A DNA stretch of 64,000 nucleotides from Nocardia terpenica (GCF_013186535.1 NZ_JABMCZ010000005.1:1645693-1709692), one strand, 5' to 3'. Numbered from the stretch's first letter, positions 16,271 to 25,239 are shown. The notes: generated by a model not told the origin, from the letters alone. Numbers and translations: made by a program.

Positions 16271-17698
16271 CTAGCAGGAGCGGCGGCGGGCTACTTCGTC
16301 GAGTGCGGGGCCGATCTTGTCGCCGATGAGTGCGGTCACGTCGGCGTGGGGCTGGTAGCGGCGCACATACGCCTTGCGTAGCACGCGTGAGGTGTTTCCT
16401 AGTTGGTCGGCGACCTTGGTGGCGTCGAGTCCGGCGGTGATGCCTTCGGTGCCGATGTACTTGCGCAAGCTGTGTGGTGTGACCCCTGCGGGGAGCCCGA
16501 GGGCGGCGGCGAGCCGCCGCCAGCGATGAAGCATGCTCTTGAGGTTGCGGGGTCCACCGTCGTCGAGATCGAAGAACAGCAGATCCTCGGGCCAGTCCGC
16601 ATCCTTGGGCCGCGGCGGCAAACCCGCCTTCAACCGGCGCTTGCGGATAGCCTGCCGCACCGCTTGCGACCGCTGCACACGTGCAGCCAGCACGTTCAGC
16701 ACCGCGCGTGGCAGCTGGACGGGCTTGCTCGCGAACTTGCCTTGGTGGATGTCTTCGGCGTCGTCGCTGGTGTAGTCGATCCACACCTGTGCCGAGCCGT
16801 CGCGGGTACGGACCGCGCCGCGCGGGGTGACGATCCCGGTCTTGAAGTCGATGTCGGATTCGCAGACACCGAGTGTTTGGCCGAGCCGCCAGCCGGTGGC
16901 GGCGACGAACACCACCCAGTCGGCGAGATCGTAGGTCTGGCAGTACTCCGCGACCGTGGGCACTCGGTGTTTCCACGCTCCCTTGCCTTTTCGCTTGTCG
17001 AGTGTGGGGCATGGGGCATCGGAGGTGTACACGTCGATCAGGATGCGCTCGACCGTCGCGGAGTCCACGAACGCGGAACCACCGCGTCGACGCTGGAAGT
17101 TCCCGGGCTTGGGTAGCAACGCTTCCCGGACCGGGTTGCCCGGAGGGAGCGCGCCGACCCGGATCGCGAACCGGAACATTCCGGACAGGATGTTCTCTTT
17201 CAGGATGCGCGGGGCGCTGCCACCACGCTCACGGGCTACGTAGTCGAGCATGTCTTCGATGACAGCGGTGTTGGTGAGGCCGATCTCGCGGCGTCCGTAT
17301 TGGGGGATGATGGTGTCGCGCATCATCGGCTCGTAGTTGTTGATCGTCTCTTCGAGCCGTCCACGTTTGCGGAGATCGTCCTTGTACGCGGCCCACACTT
17401 CCGCGACGGTGGACCGTTTGGTCAGTTTGCTGGCCAGGGTGACCGACGAGTCGATCCACTCGTGGGCGGCGTCGAAGTAGGCGCGGCGGGCGCGTTCGCC
17501 GCAGCGGTCGGGCTTGGCGCGGCCTCGGCTGTCGGTCTCCGGCGGCGAGGACCGGTAGATGCGCTGGTAGTTGCCGTTCCAGTCGCGGGGCCGTCCCGAT
17601 GCCTCCCATACGCCTGGTTTCGTCGGATGTGGTTTCAGATTCGGTTCCGGGACATCACCCGGATCCAACTCGGGGCGACCACGTCTATTCTGGACCAT
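16271..17698 (-). CDS. Phage-type tyrosine integrase
   Basis: A 475-residue site-specific integrase, the likely enzyme for insertion and excision of the element. It has an N-terminal arm-binding part, a core-binding domain (STVAEVWAAYKDDLRKRGRL) and the catalytic domain with Arg in AATGWRLGQTLGV, HxLR in THSLRKYIGTEG and Tyr in LRKAYVRRYQP. The usual LGH box reads LGNTS, so His is replaced by Asn. ATG 17698 follows GGAGTAGGAGG; an in-frame TTG at 17794 would overlap the upstream regulator. Divergence from core recombinases and its position make it element-specific. Confidence 0.93.
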   Translation of the reverse strand: MVQNRRGRPELDPGDVPEPNLKPHPTKPGVWEASGRPRDWNGNYQRIYRSSPPETDSRGRAKPDRCGERARRAYFDAAHEWIDSSVTLASKLTKRSTVAEVWAAYKDDLRKRGRLEETINNYEPMMRDTIIPQYGRREIGLTNTAVIEDMLDYVARERGGSAPRILKENILSGMFRFAIRVGALPPGNPVREALLPKPGNFQRRRGGSAFVDSATVERILIDVYTSDAPCPTLDKRKGKGAWKHRVPTVAEYCQTYDLADWVVFVAATGWRLGQTLGVCESDIDFKTGIVTPRGAVRTRDGSAQVWIDYTSDDAEDIHQGKFASKPVQLPRAVLNVLAARVQRSQAVRQAIRKRRLKAGLPPRPKDADWPEDLLFFDLDDGGPRNLKSMLHRWRRLAAALGLPAGVTPHSLRKYIGTEGITAGLDATKVADQLGNTSRVLRKAYVRRYQPHADVTALIGDKIGPALDEVARRRSC

Positions 17699-17790
17699 GC
17701 CTCCTACTCCTTTGGTCGTGGTGGGGGCGTTGGCCTCCGTCGCCCGCTGCGCCAACAGCGGGGTAAACCGGCGGGGGCCAGCTCTTTTCG

Positions 17791-18216
17791 TCAAGGGCGT
17801 TCGGTCGCTTGCGCCTTCTGCCTGTCTGTTCGTTCGCGATCCAGTGCCGCGCCGAGCAGAAGCACGATGTCGCGCAAGGCTTGCGCTCTGCCGTGTTCGG
17901 ACAGTCGCAGATACATCGGTGCGGTGACATCGGTGAACATCTGCAGTGCGCTGTCATCGGTCGGCTTGCCACGTGGGCTGCCACTGAGCGCGTCGACCAG
18001 TTTGCGCAGCGTCCCCGCGTGCGGGGTCCGCCCGGTCTCGAGATTGCTGATGGTTTTCGCTGGGACATCGGCCAGCCGTGCCAAATCCTCCTGGGTGATG
18101 TTGCGGGCTTTCCGTTCGGCCGTGATCTGCTGGGCCACCTCCTTGCGCTGGTCGGCGTTCATGGTCGCGAAGTCGGCGCGGGACCAATCCCGCTTGTCGG
18201 GTCGCTTCACGACCAC
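17791..18216 (-). CDS. XRE-family transcriptional regulator
   Basis: 141 residues with a central helix-turn-helix (QQITAERKARNITQEDLARL then ADVPAKTISNLETGRTP, residues about 30-70) and a C-terminal helical part of unknown function. It lies between the excisionase-like gene and the integrase on the same strand, so it probably controls excision or maintenance of the element. Confidence 0.88.
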   Translation of the reverse strand: MVVKRPDKRDWSRADFATMNADQRKEVAQQITAERKARNITQEDLARLADVPAKTISNLETGRTPHAGTLRKLVDALSGSPRGKPTDDSALQMFTDVTAPMYLRLSEHGRAQALRDIVLLLGAALDRERTDRQKAQATERP

Positions 18217-18265
18217 CGATTCTATCGGGTATTTCTAGAAATATATTGGTTATTCGAGAAGGTAT

Positions 18266-18532
18266 TCATGCGGCGGTGGTGCCGCCGCGCCGGGTGAGCT
18301 GTTCTTGCTCGGCGATCCAGGCTTCGACTTCGCAGCGGCGGTAGACCACCTTGCGGCCCCGGGCGAAAGACGCCGGACCGTAGCCGCGGTGCCGCCAGTA
18401 CCGGAGAGTGCCGACATTGAACTTGTACTCTTCTGCGACTTCGACGGTGGTCAGCAAGTCGTCACGCCGGTTGATGCGCGTCACCCCATCGGCAGAGTCT
18501 GCCGGGGTGACGGCGTTTTCCTGCTTGAGCAT
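18266..18532 (-). CDS. Excisionase-like MerR-type HTH protein
   Basis: An 88-residue single winged-helix protein: LLTTVEVAEEYKFNVGTLRY followed by WRHRGYGPASFARGRKVVYR matches the small helix-turn-helix domain (HTH_17/AlpA-like) of excisionases. It should direct excision with the integrase two genes downstream. The start ATG at 18532 has AAGGAA upstream, inside one arm of a small hairpin. Confidence 0.85.
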   Translation of the reverse strand: MLKQENAVTPADSADGVTRINRRDDLLTTVEVAEEYKFNVGTLRYWRHRGYGPASFARGRKVVYRRCEVEAWIAEQEQLTRRGGTTAA

Positions 18533-18541
18533 GGTGAATTC

Positions 18542-18572
18542 CTTTCGGTGAGCAAGGTGCTTTCACCGGAAG
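18542..18572. promoter_or_regulatory. Hairpin in the leader of the excisionase-like gene
   Basis: CTTTCGGTGA (18542-18551) can pair with TCACCGGAAG (18563-18572), 10 bp with one G-T pair. On the coding strand, one arm contains the GAAAGG that adjoins the ribosome site of the gene starting at 18532. It could act as an operator or hide the ribosome site; both are inferences. From here to 18796 I see no credible gene. Confidence 0.35.
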
Positions 18573-18796
18573 GACTCCTCGAGAATGGCCAACACCGGAC
18601 ATCGCGCTTGCAACTTTGTCGAGTGCGGCCCGCACCCCGCGCACGTCGAGTAGGCGACGGTCCGGTTCTGGGCCGGTGAGCTGTGTGTGTTTGAGGTGGA
18701 TGCGGCGATCTGCCGGTATCGCCGTGCAGGCCAACGCTCACCGAAGCCCGCTATCGGTTGGTGTGTTTCGGTGCGGCTGCTTCTCGGGGCGTGCGG

Positions 18797-19288
18797 TCAG
18801 TTGGCGGAGTACGAGCAGACCTGCCACTTGTCGGCGTTTTTCTCCAGATCGAAGACCGTGGTTCGGCCTTTGTGGTCCGGGTCGTTGGCGGCGTGTTGGT
18901 AGGTGATTGTGGCCGTTGTCGTTGCGGTGTTGTGGCCGATTCGGGTATTGCGGAAGTCGATGGCGGTTCCTCGGCCGCGTGCGTTGCGTGCTTGCTCGGA
19001 TTGGCGGCGGATGTCGTCGGTGGTGGTGTTGGTGAATGCTGTCGCGAATTCGCCGCATGAGAGGTCTTTCAAGGCGTCGACGCGGCCGTCGTTGAAGGCG
19101 TCGAGGTATGCCTGCACTGTGCTGGAGATGGCATCGGCCTCCGGCGGTGTGTGTGACGCGGGTCCTGAGCAGCCGACGGTCAGGGTGAAGACAGCGGCTG
19201 AGACCAGTCCGGCCGTCGCGGCCGACCAGCGTGTCCGGTCTGCGGGTGCGGTGGTGTGCGGTGGCTGGGCAGGGTGTTTTCGTCGCAT
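18797..19288 (-). CDS. Putative lipoprotein with NTF2-like domain
   Basis: 163 residues. The signal sequence ends in a lipobox (LTVGC, Cys 40), predicting a membrane-anchored exported lipoprotein. The rest (VQAYLDAFNDGRVDALKDLS to TITYQHAANDPDHKG and FDLEKNADKWQVCSY) looks like the NTF2-like fold seen in many mycobacterial exported proteins. It is third in a strand with the Hint toxin and a small intervening gene, with an 11-bp gap, so it may belong to that operon. Substrate and role unknown. Confidence 0.75.
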   Translation of the reverse strand: MRRKHPAQPPHTTAPADRTRWSAATAGLVSAAVFTLTVGCSGPASHTPPEADAISSTVQAYLDAFNDGRVDALKDLSCGEFATAFTNTTTDDIRRQSEQARNARGRGTAIDFRNTRIGHNTATTTATITYQHAANDPDHKGRTTVFDLEKNADKWQVCSYSAN

Positions 19289-19299
19289 GGAAACCTCCG

Positions 19300-19584
19300 T
19301 TACCGCGATGGCCGGTCCTGTCCGGAGCCGGTGTCGCCGCCGTGGCTTGGCTGGTCTGGCGGGATGTAGCGGGTGGTCTGCCAGAAGTAGAGTGCTGCTC
19401 CCGATTGCGGGACCGGTAGTTGGTTGAGTCGTTCCACCTCTGCGCGGGCCTGTTCCATGGTGTCGTAGACGGCCTTGACGGTGATGTACACGCCGGGGTT
19501 GGCGAGGACGTGGTCCAGGGTGTCCTCGGCGTTGAGCCGATCGATTCGCAGCACCGCGTACAGCGCTTTCCGGTCTGTGGTCAT
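19300..19584 (-). CDS. Small protein following polymorphic toxin, candidate immunity protein
   Basis: A 94-residue cytoplasmic-looking protein with no signal or membrane segment (YAVLRIDRLNAEDTLDHVLA, VKAVYDTMEQARAEVERLN). I do not recognise its family. It begins 11 bp after the stop of the secreted Hint toxin on the same strand, the usual place for a cognate immunity gene, which is the only basis for the suggestion. ATG 19584 (MTTDRKAL) is preferred over 19623, which would overlap the toxin. Confidence 0.6.
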   Translation of the reverse strand: MTTDRKALYAVLRIDRLNAEDTLDHVLANPGVYITVKAVYDTMEQARAEVERLNQLPVPQSGAALYFWQTTRYIPPDQPSHGGDTGSGQDRPSR

Positions 19585-19595
19585 CGGTACGGTAC

Positions 19596-21167
19596 CTACC
19601 CCTGGGTCAGCGATCCCAGCCATTCACGTGTGGCGGGATCGTAAACGTTGCCTGACATGTCGAACAGCACGTTGTCCGCGCCGCCACGGCCGTGAGCGGC
19701 CTTGATGGCGTGCAGCCGGTCGCTGGCGGTATTGCGGTCGATGCCGTGATAGCGCGAGAGACGGTTGGCGATTTCGTCGAAACTCGAGGTCGATCGTGCG
19801 TTGGACGGCAGTTCGGAACATGAATTGTGTACCAGCACATGGCCGGTCCCGGCGAAGTAGGTATGCAGTCGGGCGATCTGGAGGTTGTAGGCGTCGACCA
19901 CCTCGGTGTAGGGAGACAACGCCACCACCGACAGCTGTGACCCGTCCGCGGTGGTGAGGTGTGCGCCGACACCGACATCGGCGAGCGGAACGAACATACC
20001 GACCGAGGCGACCCATACCGGGTGATCGGCGGTAGCGCGCAGCACACTGCCATCGGACAGTGCTGCCACGATCATCCGGTGCGGGCCGCCATGAACGATG
20101 ACGGCCTGCACAGGTTCTGCGGCGGCTTCACCACCGGCAGGGTCCGCCGCGGCGACCCTGTCGCCCTTGGCAACGTCGTCGATCGCCTTGACGGAGCCGT
20201 CGGCCAGCAGGACCGGTGTGTCGCCGGTGAAGCTATTGGCGCATCGGGCAGCCGCCTGGTCGAACTCCTGGGCTTCCGCGCGGGCAGCGGCTTCCTCGGC
20301 TGCCTTCTTCGCGGCCGCATCGGCGGCCTGCTGCGCCGCTTCCTCGCTCGCGCCGTCGGCAACCGCCGCATCCAGCGCTTCGTCCGCGGCCGCGCGAGCG
20401 GCAACGCCTGCCGCCAGCGCCTCCGGCGTGTCGGCTCCGAACGTCGCGATCACCGACGCCGCCAGCGCTGCGTCGGTGGCGTACTCGGCCATCTTGATCA
20501 GCGTTTCCCGGGACGGCACCCAGTTGTGCCCGGCACAGCTTCCGTCGGGGTTGTGCCAGGTGAGACAACCCGGTGACCACCAGCTCGCGTACCGAAGCGG
20601 AAGCCCGAGCCCAGGCAGGCTTGCCGGGACCTGCTGTGGTCCGGCAGGAGGCTGGGCAGGCGCGGCCGTTCCGGGTGCGGCCAGAGTTCCGGGGGACACT
20701 GTCGGCCCGTCCGGTGCCGGTTGAGGGACCTGCTGGCGCGGTGGCGTATTCGATGGTGCCGGAGGGGCGTTGCCAGGTAGCGCGGGTGAGGTGTCGCCCG
20801 GGGCCGGGATGAGGGGCGGGCCGTTGCCCGGGACGACCGGAGGTGGTGTCAGGGCTCCGGCGTTGGTGCCGTTGCCGGTGTCGTTCTGGGGTTGGCTGGG
20901 CATGGCCGGGGTCGGGAGCGGCGATGGCGTAGTCGGCGGCCCGGGCGGGGTGCTCGGCAGCGGCGGGGTATCGATACACGGCCAGCCCGGATGCATCTGC
21001 TGCCACTGGGCACACGGAATGTAGCCTTGCGCAGCAGCAGGAGCGACGTGCACCGCGCCAGCCCCAGTAGCGACACCGACCGCCATCGACACCACGACGG
21101 CACCAGCAGCTACCAGCCGACCCCGGCGACCCGCCGATCGTCTCGTGCGGACACACCCACTATTCAT
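19596..21167 (-). CDS. Secreted polymorphic toxin with Hint domain
   Basis: A 523-residue protein. It has a Sec-type signal peptide (residues 1-47), a Pro-rich linker (about 65-190), an Ala-rich helical segment (225-308) and a Hint (intein-like autoprocessing) domain from about 309 (CANSFTGDTPVLLADGS) to about 452 (HTYFAGTGHVLVHNSC). A variable C-terminal module of about 70 residues (453-523) follows, ending NVYDPATREWLGSLTQG. This matches polymorphic toxins that release a C-terminal toxin by Hint cleavage. The tip's activity is unknown. ATG 21167 begins the signal peptide. Confidence 0.85.
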   Translation of the reverse strand: MNSGCVRTRRSAGRRGRLVAAGAVVVSMAVGVATGAGAVHVAPAAAQGYIPCAQWQQMHPGWPCIDTPPLPSTPPGPPTTPSPLPTPAMPSQPQNDTGNGTNAGALTPPPVVPGNGPPLIPAPGDTSPALPGNAPPAPSNTPPRQQVPQPAPDGPTVSPGTLAAPGTAAPAQPPAGPQQVPASLPGLGLPLRYASWWSPGCLTWHNPDGSCAGHNWVPSRETLIKMAEYATDAALAASVIATFGADTPEALAAGVAARAAADEALDAAVADGASEEAAQQAADAAAKKAAEEAAARAEAQEFDQAAARCANSFTGDTPVLLADGSVKAIDDVAKGDRVAAADPAGGEAAAEPVQAVIVHGGPHRMIVAALSDGSVLRATADHPVWVASVGMFVPLADVGVGAHLTTADGSQLSVVALSPYTEVVDAYNLQIARLHTYFAGTGHVLVHNSCSELPSNARSTSSFDEIANRLSRYHGIDRNTASDRLHAIKAAHGRGGADNVLFDMSGNVYDPATREWLGSLTQG

Positions 21168-21229
21168 CAGCGCACCTTCCTCGGATTCGGTTGGTAGACA
21201 AGGCTTTCGAAGACCGAGCAACGGGGCAG

Positions 21230-21877
21230 TCACAGCCACAGTGGGTCGCCGTAGGCGGTGGTGGAGTGGTCCTCGGCCGGGGTGGTGATGGTGGCGGTGG
21301 CGAACGACCGCAGCGAGACCGGGCCCGCACACGCGGACACCTTGATCTCGACCTGATCGGCCGCGACCGCGCCTTTCAGCCCCTGCAGCGGTTTGCTGCC
21401 GAAGGTCACCGTGGTGATCCCGCCCGGTTTGACGGTGGTCGAGATGTTCGGCGACACCGACGCGCTCCCGCCGATGCTCACACTCGGCGGATACGAGATG
21501 TTCACCGAAGCATTCGGGCCGATCGAAAACCCAAGGCCCATCGTCAATCCCGAGCTGACATCGGCCTGACAGCCGATCTGATACCCGTAGGACACAGTCG
21601 CACCGGTCACCTGCCCGCCACCCTTACCGCCGATCTGAGCGACGGCCTTCAGCGACACGAATCCCTCGTGCGTGAACGGATCGGCATCCAGCGACGGGGC
21701 CCGGTCGATACTCTCGGCCGTCTTGGTCACCGTCAGGCTCCAGCCACTCTCGGTGGTCACCATGCGCACCTTGTCAGCAACCGCATCGGCGGCAGCCGGA
21801 CCGGCCGCTACCGCAGCGGCCAATGCCACCCCGGTCAGGACAGGCGCAACGGAAGCTAAAGTTCTGGTGGTTCTCAT
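21230..21877 (-). CDS. MspA-family porin
   Basis: A 215-residue exported protein with an Ala-rich signal peptide (residues 1-31). Its beta-rich body resembles MspA, the octameric outer-membrane porin of mycolate-containing actinobacteria: WSLTVTKTAESIDRAPSLDA, FVSLKAVAQIGGKGGGQVTG and IGCQADVSSGLTMGLGFSIG. ATG 21877 is chosen; the frame is open further upstream. It sits about 60 bp before the Hint toxin on the same strand, so co-transcription is possible. A porin on a mobile element is unusual. Confidence 0.88.
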   Translation of the reverse strand: MRTTRTLASVAPVLTGVALAAAVAAGPAAADAVADKVRMVTTESGWSLTVTKTAESIDRAPSLDADPFTHEGFVSLKAVAQIGGKGGGQVTGATVSYGYQIGCQADVSSGLTMGLGFSIGPNASVNISYPPSVSIGGSASVSPNISTTVKPGGITTVTFGSKPLQGLKGAVAADQVEIKVSACAGPVSLRSFATATITTPAEDHSTTAYGDPLWL

Positions 21878-22255
21878 CGCGACAACGAATCCCCCGTCGG
21901 CTAACATTTGGCAAATATGCTTGACGATGGCACGCGTCGCTGATGGAACGGAAGCGAATGTGACAACCACCACTTTCGGATAGAAGTGGCCAGGCGGTTG
22001 TGTGGGGCCGGAGCCACTCCTACCCAGGGGCATACTGCGAGCCGGGTTCGACCGACCGGGCATCGTGCCCTCGGGGCGAAAGGCGGTCAATGCTCGCGAA
22101 CAGCTCGATCGGTGATCGGATGTTCAGAAGCCCGCCCCGGGCCGACACCGCTCAGGGTATCCGATGGTGTCGGAGCGGCGGACGCGCTGCGACTGCGGAC
22201 GCGCCTATCGTAACCGCGTGGCAGCGCACTTCTCTCGTACGACGACGAGGTCACG

Positions 22256-22780
22256 ATGACCATCGCGCTCACCTATGGCCCGGCAGGAGCGACACGACCC
22301 GAAGATCCGCGATGGCATGAGCAGGTACCGGGTTTCCGGCGGTTCGAGCGGACTGCGGTGATCGGATACGGAACAGATTTCTGGGAGACCGTCGCCGATG
22401 GCGTGCTGCGGTGGGATATCAAGCGCCGAAGCGGTTTCCGGGTGATGCCGTGCAGAGGCGCCACGGACCGGGTGGCCGAGGGAGCGGAATACCGGATCGC
22501 GGTCGGCTGGGGACCGGCGACGGTGTACGAGCCGGTGCGGGTGGTGCAAGTCGTCGACCTGCCCGACCGGTGCGGATTCGCCTACGGCACGCTTCCCGGA
22601 CATCCGGTCTCGGGTGAGGAGGCGTTCATCGTGCACCGGGAGCCGGACGGCACAGTCCGACTCACGCTACGGTCGCTCACGCGGCCCGCGCCGACCGGCC
22701 TGTGGCGAACAGTGTTCCCGATACTGCTTATCGCCCAACGCTTCTACCGCCGCCGCTACCTGCGCGCGATGCTGCGCTGA
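22256..22780 (+). CDS. DUF1990 family protein (second copy)
   Basis: 174 residues, full length for DUF1990. The region CGFAYGTLPGHPVSGEEAF closely matches the core copy at 3592, while the rest is diverged. The C-terminus (FPILLIAQRFYRRRYLRAML) is basic-amphipathic. The ATG at 22256 has GAGG five bases upstream. Function unknown. After the stop, 22781-23007 holds only a doubtful ORF of about 60 codons from 22815. Confidence 0.8.
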   Translation: MTIALTYGPAGATRPEDPRWHEQVPGFRRFERTAVIGYGTDFWETVADGVLRWDIKRRSGFRVMPCRGATDRVAEGAEYRIAVGWGPATVYEPVRVVQVVDLPDRCGFAYGTLPGHPVSGEEAFIVHREPDGTVRLTLRSLTRPAPTGLWRTVFPILLIAQRFYRRRYLRAMLR

Positions 22781-23007
22781 CTGTCCGGATGGTTCTCCTG
22801 CTCGGAGAGAGGGCATGCAGGCCACCATCCGCCGCACTCGCCAACTCGAATCCTCCTGCCCCGGAACGCAGCTGGCGAAGATCTTCACGAACTGGTCGGC
22901 GCAGAGAGTGGAGTCTCAGGACCGTAGCGGGTCCGTCACGCCACCGCTAAACATTCCGAGATTCCGCCCACGATTTCTGAGACCCACAACGCGGCTGTAG
23001 AACTTGA

Positions 23008-23373
23008 TCAGGTATGGGCAAATTGTCCGTCAGCAACGCCTTTCGTAAAGGCATCCCACTCATCGGGGGTGTAGTCCAACGTCACATCTGCCGCGGTAAT
23101 GGTCGCTCTACGATCCGGATGCACGACGATCGTAACGCCGCTGTCGAGCGTTCCGGACTCGCCGCTGAGGATCAGATCTAGGAATAGGGGCCACGATGCA
23201 GCGGGGATCGGCAGCGTTGGTTGTTCGTCAGCGGGCCCGGTGTACTTGCTGTCTCGGATGAGCACACACTCGTTGGCGAACTTCACCTCGACGCAGTTGC
23301 CACCACCTTCGCTGAAGGATGACTTGGTGTAGCCAGTGTCTGGTCGATACCTGGGCACGTTCTCATTCCTCAC
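23008..23373 (-). CDS. DUF397 protein
   Basis: A 121-residue protein with the DUF397 hallmark YTKSSFSEGGGNCVEVKFAN followed by VLIRDSK and a C-terminal extension (TLDYTPDEWDAFTKGVADGQ). DUF397 proteins are paired with DUF5753 XRE regulators in actinomycetes and can modulate development or act as an antitoxin-like partner; the role here is not established. GTG 23373 begins one base after the regulator stop. GTG 23358, with GAGG ten bases upstream, is an alternative. Confidence 0.85.
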   Translation of the reverse strand: MRNENVPRYRPDTGYTKSSFSEGGGNCVEVKFANECVLIRDSKYTGPADEQPTLPIPAASWPLFLDLILSGESGTLDSGVTIVVHPDRRATITAADVTLDYTPDEWDAFTKGVADGQFAHT

Positions 23374-23374
23374 G

Positions 23375-24286
23375 TTATTGATTTTTTGAAACAAAATCGA
23401 TGACTTGGACGACCAATTCCCGGCTCTCATCCTGCGATAGTGCGATCTCCTGTAGTCCGCGGAAGAGCCGATCATGATCGGCAACGTCGACATGGTTCCG
23501 TACGAGTACATCCTCGGTCAGAGACTCCGCGAGCGCCATCGGGGGATCGTCGGCAGCGAAGTCGTAAATCGAAACAGGCGATCGGGGTGCCCGTAGGCCC
23601 AGTAGCTCGCCGCCGACCGGCAAGACGCGGAAGTCGATCTGAGTGTTGGTGTCAAGAAGGTCGAGCAGATGCTCCAGTTGTTCGAGCATCGCCGGTCTCG
23701 GAACAACAATCCGCCGAATGACCGTCTCTTCGACGACGATCTCGATCGTTGGACCACCCGGAACGAAGACCTCTTGCTGACGACGTTCGCGGGCACGGAT
23801 GTTCACGGGCGAGTCCAGCGCACGGTCACTGGTCACGGCTGTGTTGTGACGGGCCCGAAGGTATGCGGGCGACTGGAGAAGTCCCGGCATCAAGGCGAAC
23901 TCGTACCACCGGATACGGCTCGCGCCCGCTTCGAGATCGGCAGGCAGAGCTTGCCGAGGTGACAAGCCCTTGAATGCTTTGCTTTCCCACCAGCCGGACT
24001 GCGCAGCATCACGGGCAAGCTGGTAGAACTTCTGCCAGCAAGGGGAGTATTGCTCCACGCCGAGGTGCTCGGCGATCTTCATGCTGACGTCAGCAGCGAC
24101 CCGGCGTTGACCATTCTCGATTCGGGTGAGCAAGGTTCGGTCCATGCCGACCGCACTCGCGACCTGCTGAATCGAGAGTTCCTTCGGCTCCGCCTCTTGA
24201 CGGAGGCGGCGTAGCTCCTCTCCAAGATGCAGTCGACGACTGTAGGGCGAGATCCGCTCGCTGGCCGAAGCCGATCCATGCGACAC
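23375..24286 (-). CDS. XRE regulator with DUF5753 domain
   Basis: A 303-residue two-domain protein. The N-terminal helix-turn-helix (LSIQQVASAVGMDRTLLTRI then ENGQRRVAADVSMKIAEHLG, residues about 36-78) is followed by a DUF5753 domain (WYEFALMPGLLQSPAYLRAR to the C-terminus). This is the standard partner of DUF397. GTG 24286 sits 7 bases after GGAGG; GTG 24292 is too close to that site. Confidence 0.9.
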   Translation of the reverse strand: MSHGSASASERISPYSRRLHLGEELRRLRQEAEPKELSIQQVASAVGMDRTLLTRIENGQRRVAADVSMKIAEHLGVEQYSPCWQKFYQLARDAAQSGWWESKAFKGLSPRQALPADLEAGASRIRWYEFALMPGLLQSPAYLRARHNTAVTSDRALDSPVNIRARERRQQEVFVPGGPTIEIVVEETVIRRIVVPRPAMLEQLEHLLDLLDTNTQIDFRVLPVGGELLGLRAPRSPVSIYDFAADDPPMALAESLTEDVLVRNHVDVADHDRLFRGLQEIALSQDESRELVVQVIDFVSKNQ

Positions 24287-24292
24287 CGTCAC

Positions 24293-24680
24293 ACCTCCAT
24301 GGCTGCACAGTGACTGACCGTCACTCGTCTCATTCTGTCACGAGACGCCCGATCGGCGGTTCGACGCCTACATGTAGTCCACCGATGGGCGATCGGTCAG
24401 TTGCCCGCCGGAAGCGCCGTCCACCAGCCTACGCACAATTCATTGCACGTTTCTATGCACTGTGACAAAATTACACAGAGCGACGCAATGTGACCGAATG
24501 TGAAACAAGGCAGGCTGCAGACGCTCCTGACTTCTGGGCCTTCGAAGGGTCGGTGATGGCGATGCATGCGATCGAGCCATTGGCACCGTGCGCTGGATCA
24601 GGCCGCGCCCGACTGTCACCAGCAGGTGACCGACGCCCCGGACCGGAGCCTGGATTCGAGGCAGCCAGGGGTGCGTCGTC
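24293..24680. other. Intergenic stretch without a confident gene
   Basis: This 388-bp region lies between divergent genes. Short ORFs on both strands have implausible composition. It contains TTTCTATGCACTG (24449-24461), similar to the TCTCTATGCACAG repeat at 45228. It is probably promoter DNA for the flanking XRE and + strand genes. Confidence 0.4.
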
Positions 24681-25239
24681 GTGACCGGGCGAGTCTTGGG
24701 CGTCATCCGAGCCGATATGTGCCGATCGCTGCCGGTGGAGATGCTTATCGGTCGGATCGTGGAATGGGTCGACGACCGTGACACTGAGCTGGTCGGCGTG
24801 CACGTCGTGGTCTCAGAGGCCGAGTTTCCGCGGTTGTTCGCGTCGTTAGCACCGACACGCATTTCGGCGGTCGTGGTTCCTGCGCTGTGGCATGTGCACG
24901 GCTGGATGGGGACCATCCGTGGCGATGCCGATCTATGGACCCTGCAGCCGGAGATCTGCTGGGAACGGAAACTTCCACCACCTCTGCCATCCCGAAATTT
25001 ACGTCGGCTGTCCGGATCGGGGTGGGGCGGTGATCGCCACGGCCTTGCGGGCGGTGGCTCCACGGGGGGAGGTGATCGAGACATTTGAGTATGCGATCGG
25101 CGGCTATCCGGTGCCGGAGCGGTCGCTGTCGAGGTCTCTGCGCGCCTATGCGCACCGAATATTCCAGGCAAGGAGCAGGTCATGTTCGATCTTCATCGAA
25201 ATCGCGATCCGAACCCACCGAGCACATGCTGCCCCGTGA
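24681..25239 (+). pseudogene. Uncharacterised gene with an apparent frameshift
   Basis: From GTG 24681 the frame is natural (VLGVIRADMCRSLPVEMLIG, AVVVPALWHVHGWMG) until about 24,960. Coding character then moves to the +1 frame (NFHHLCHPEIYVGCPDRGG, VIETFEYAIGGYPVPERSLS), which ends at 25239, while the original frame degenerates and stops at 25088. I do not recognise the family. A single-base indel near 24,955-24,975 would join the two parts. The next gene overlaps the end by about 58 bp. Confidence 0.5.

Noticed and set aside
24490..24684. 64-codon + strand ORF overlapping the next start by GTGA
   Set aside because: The overlap is suggestive, but its composition is poor and there is no clear ribosome site, so it was not called.
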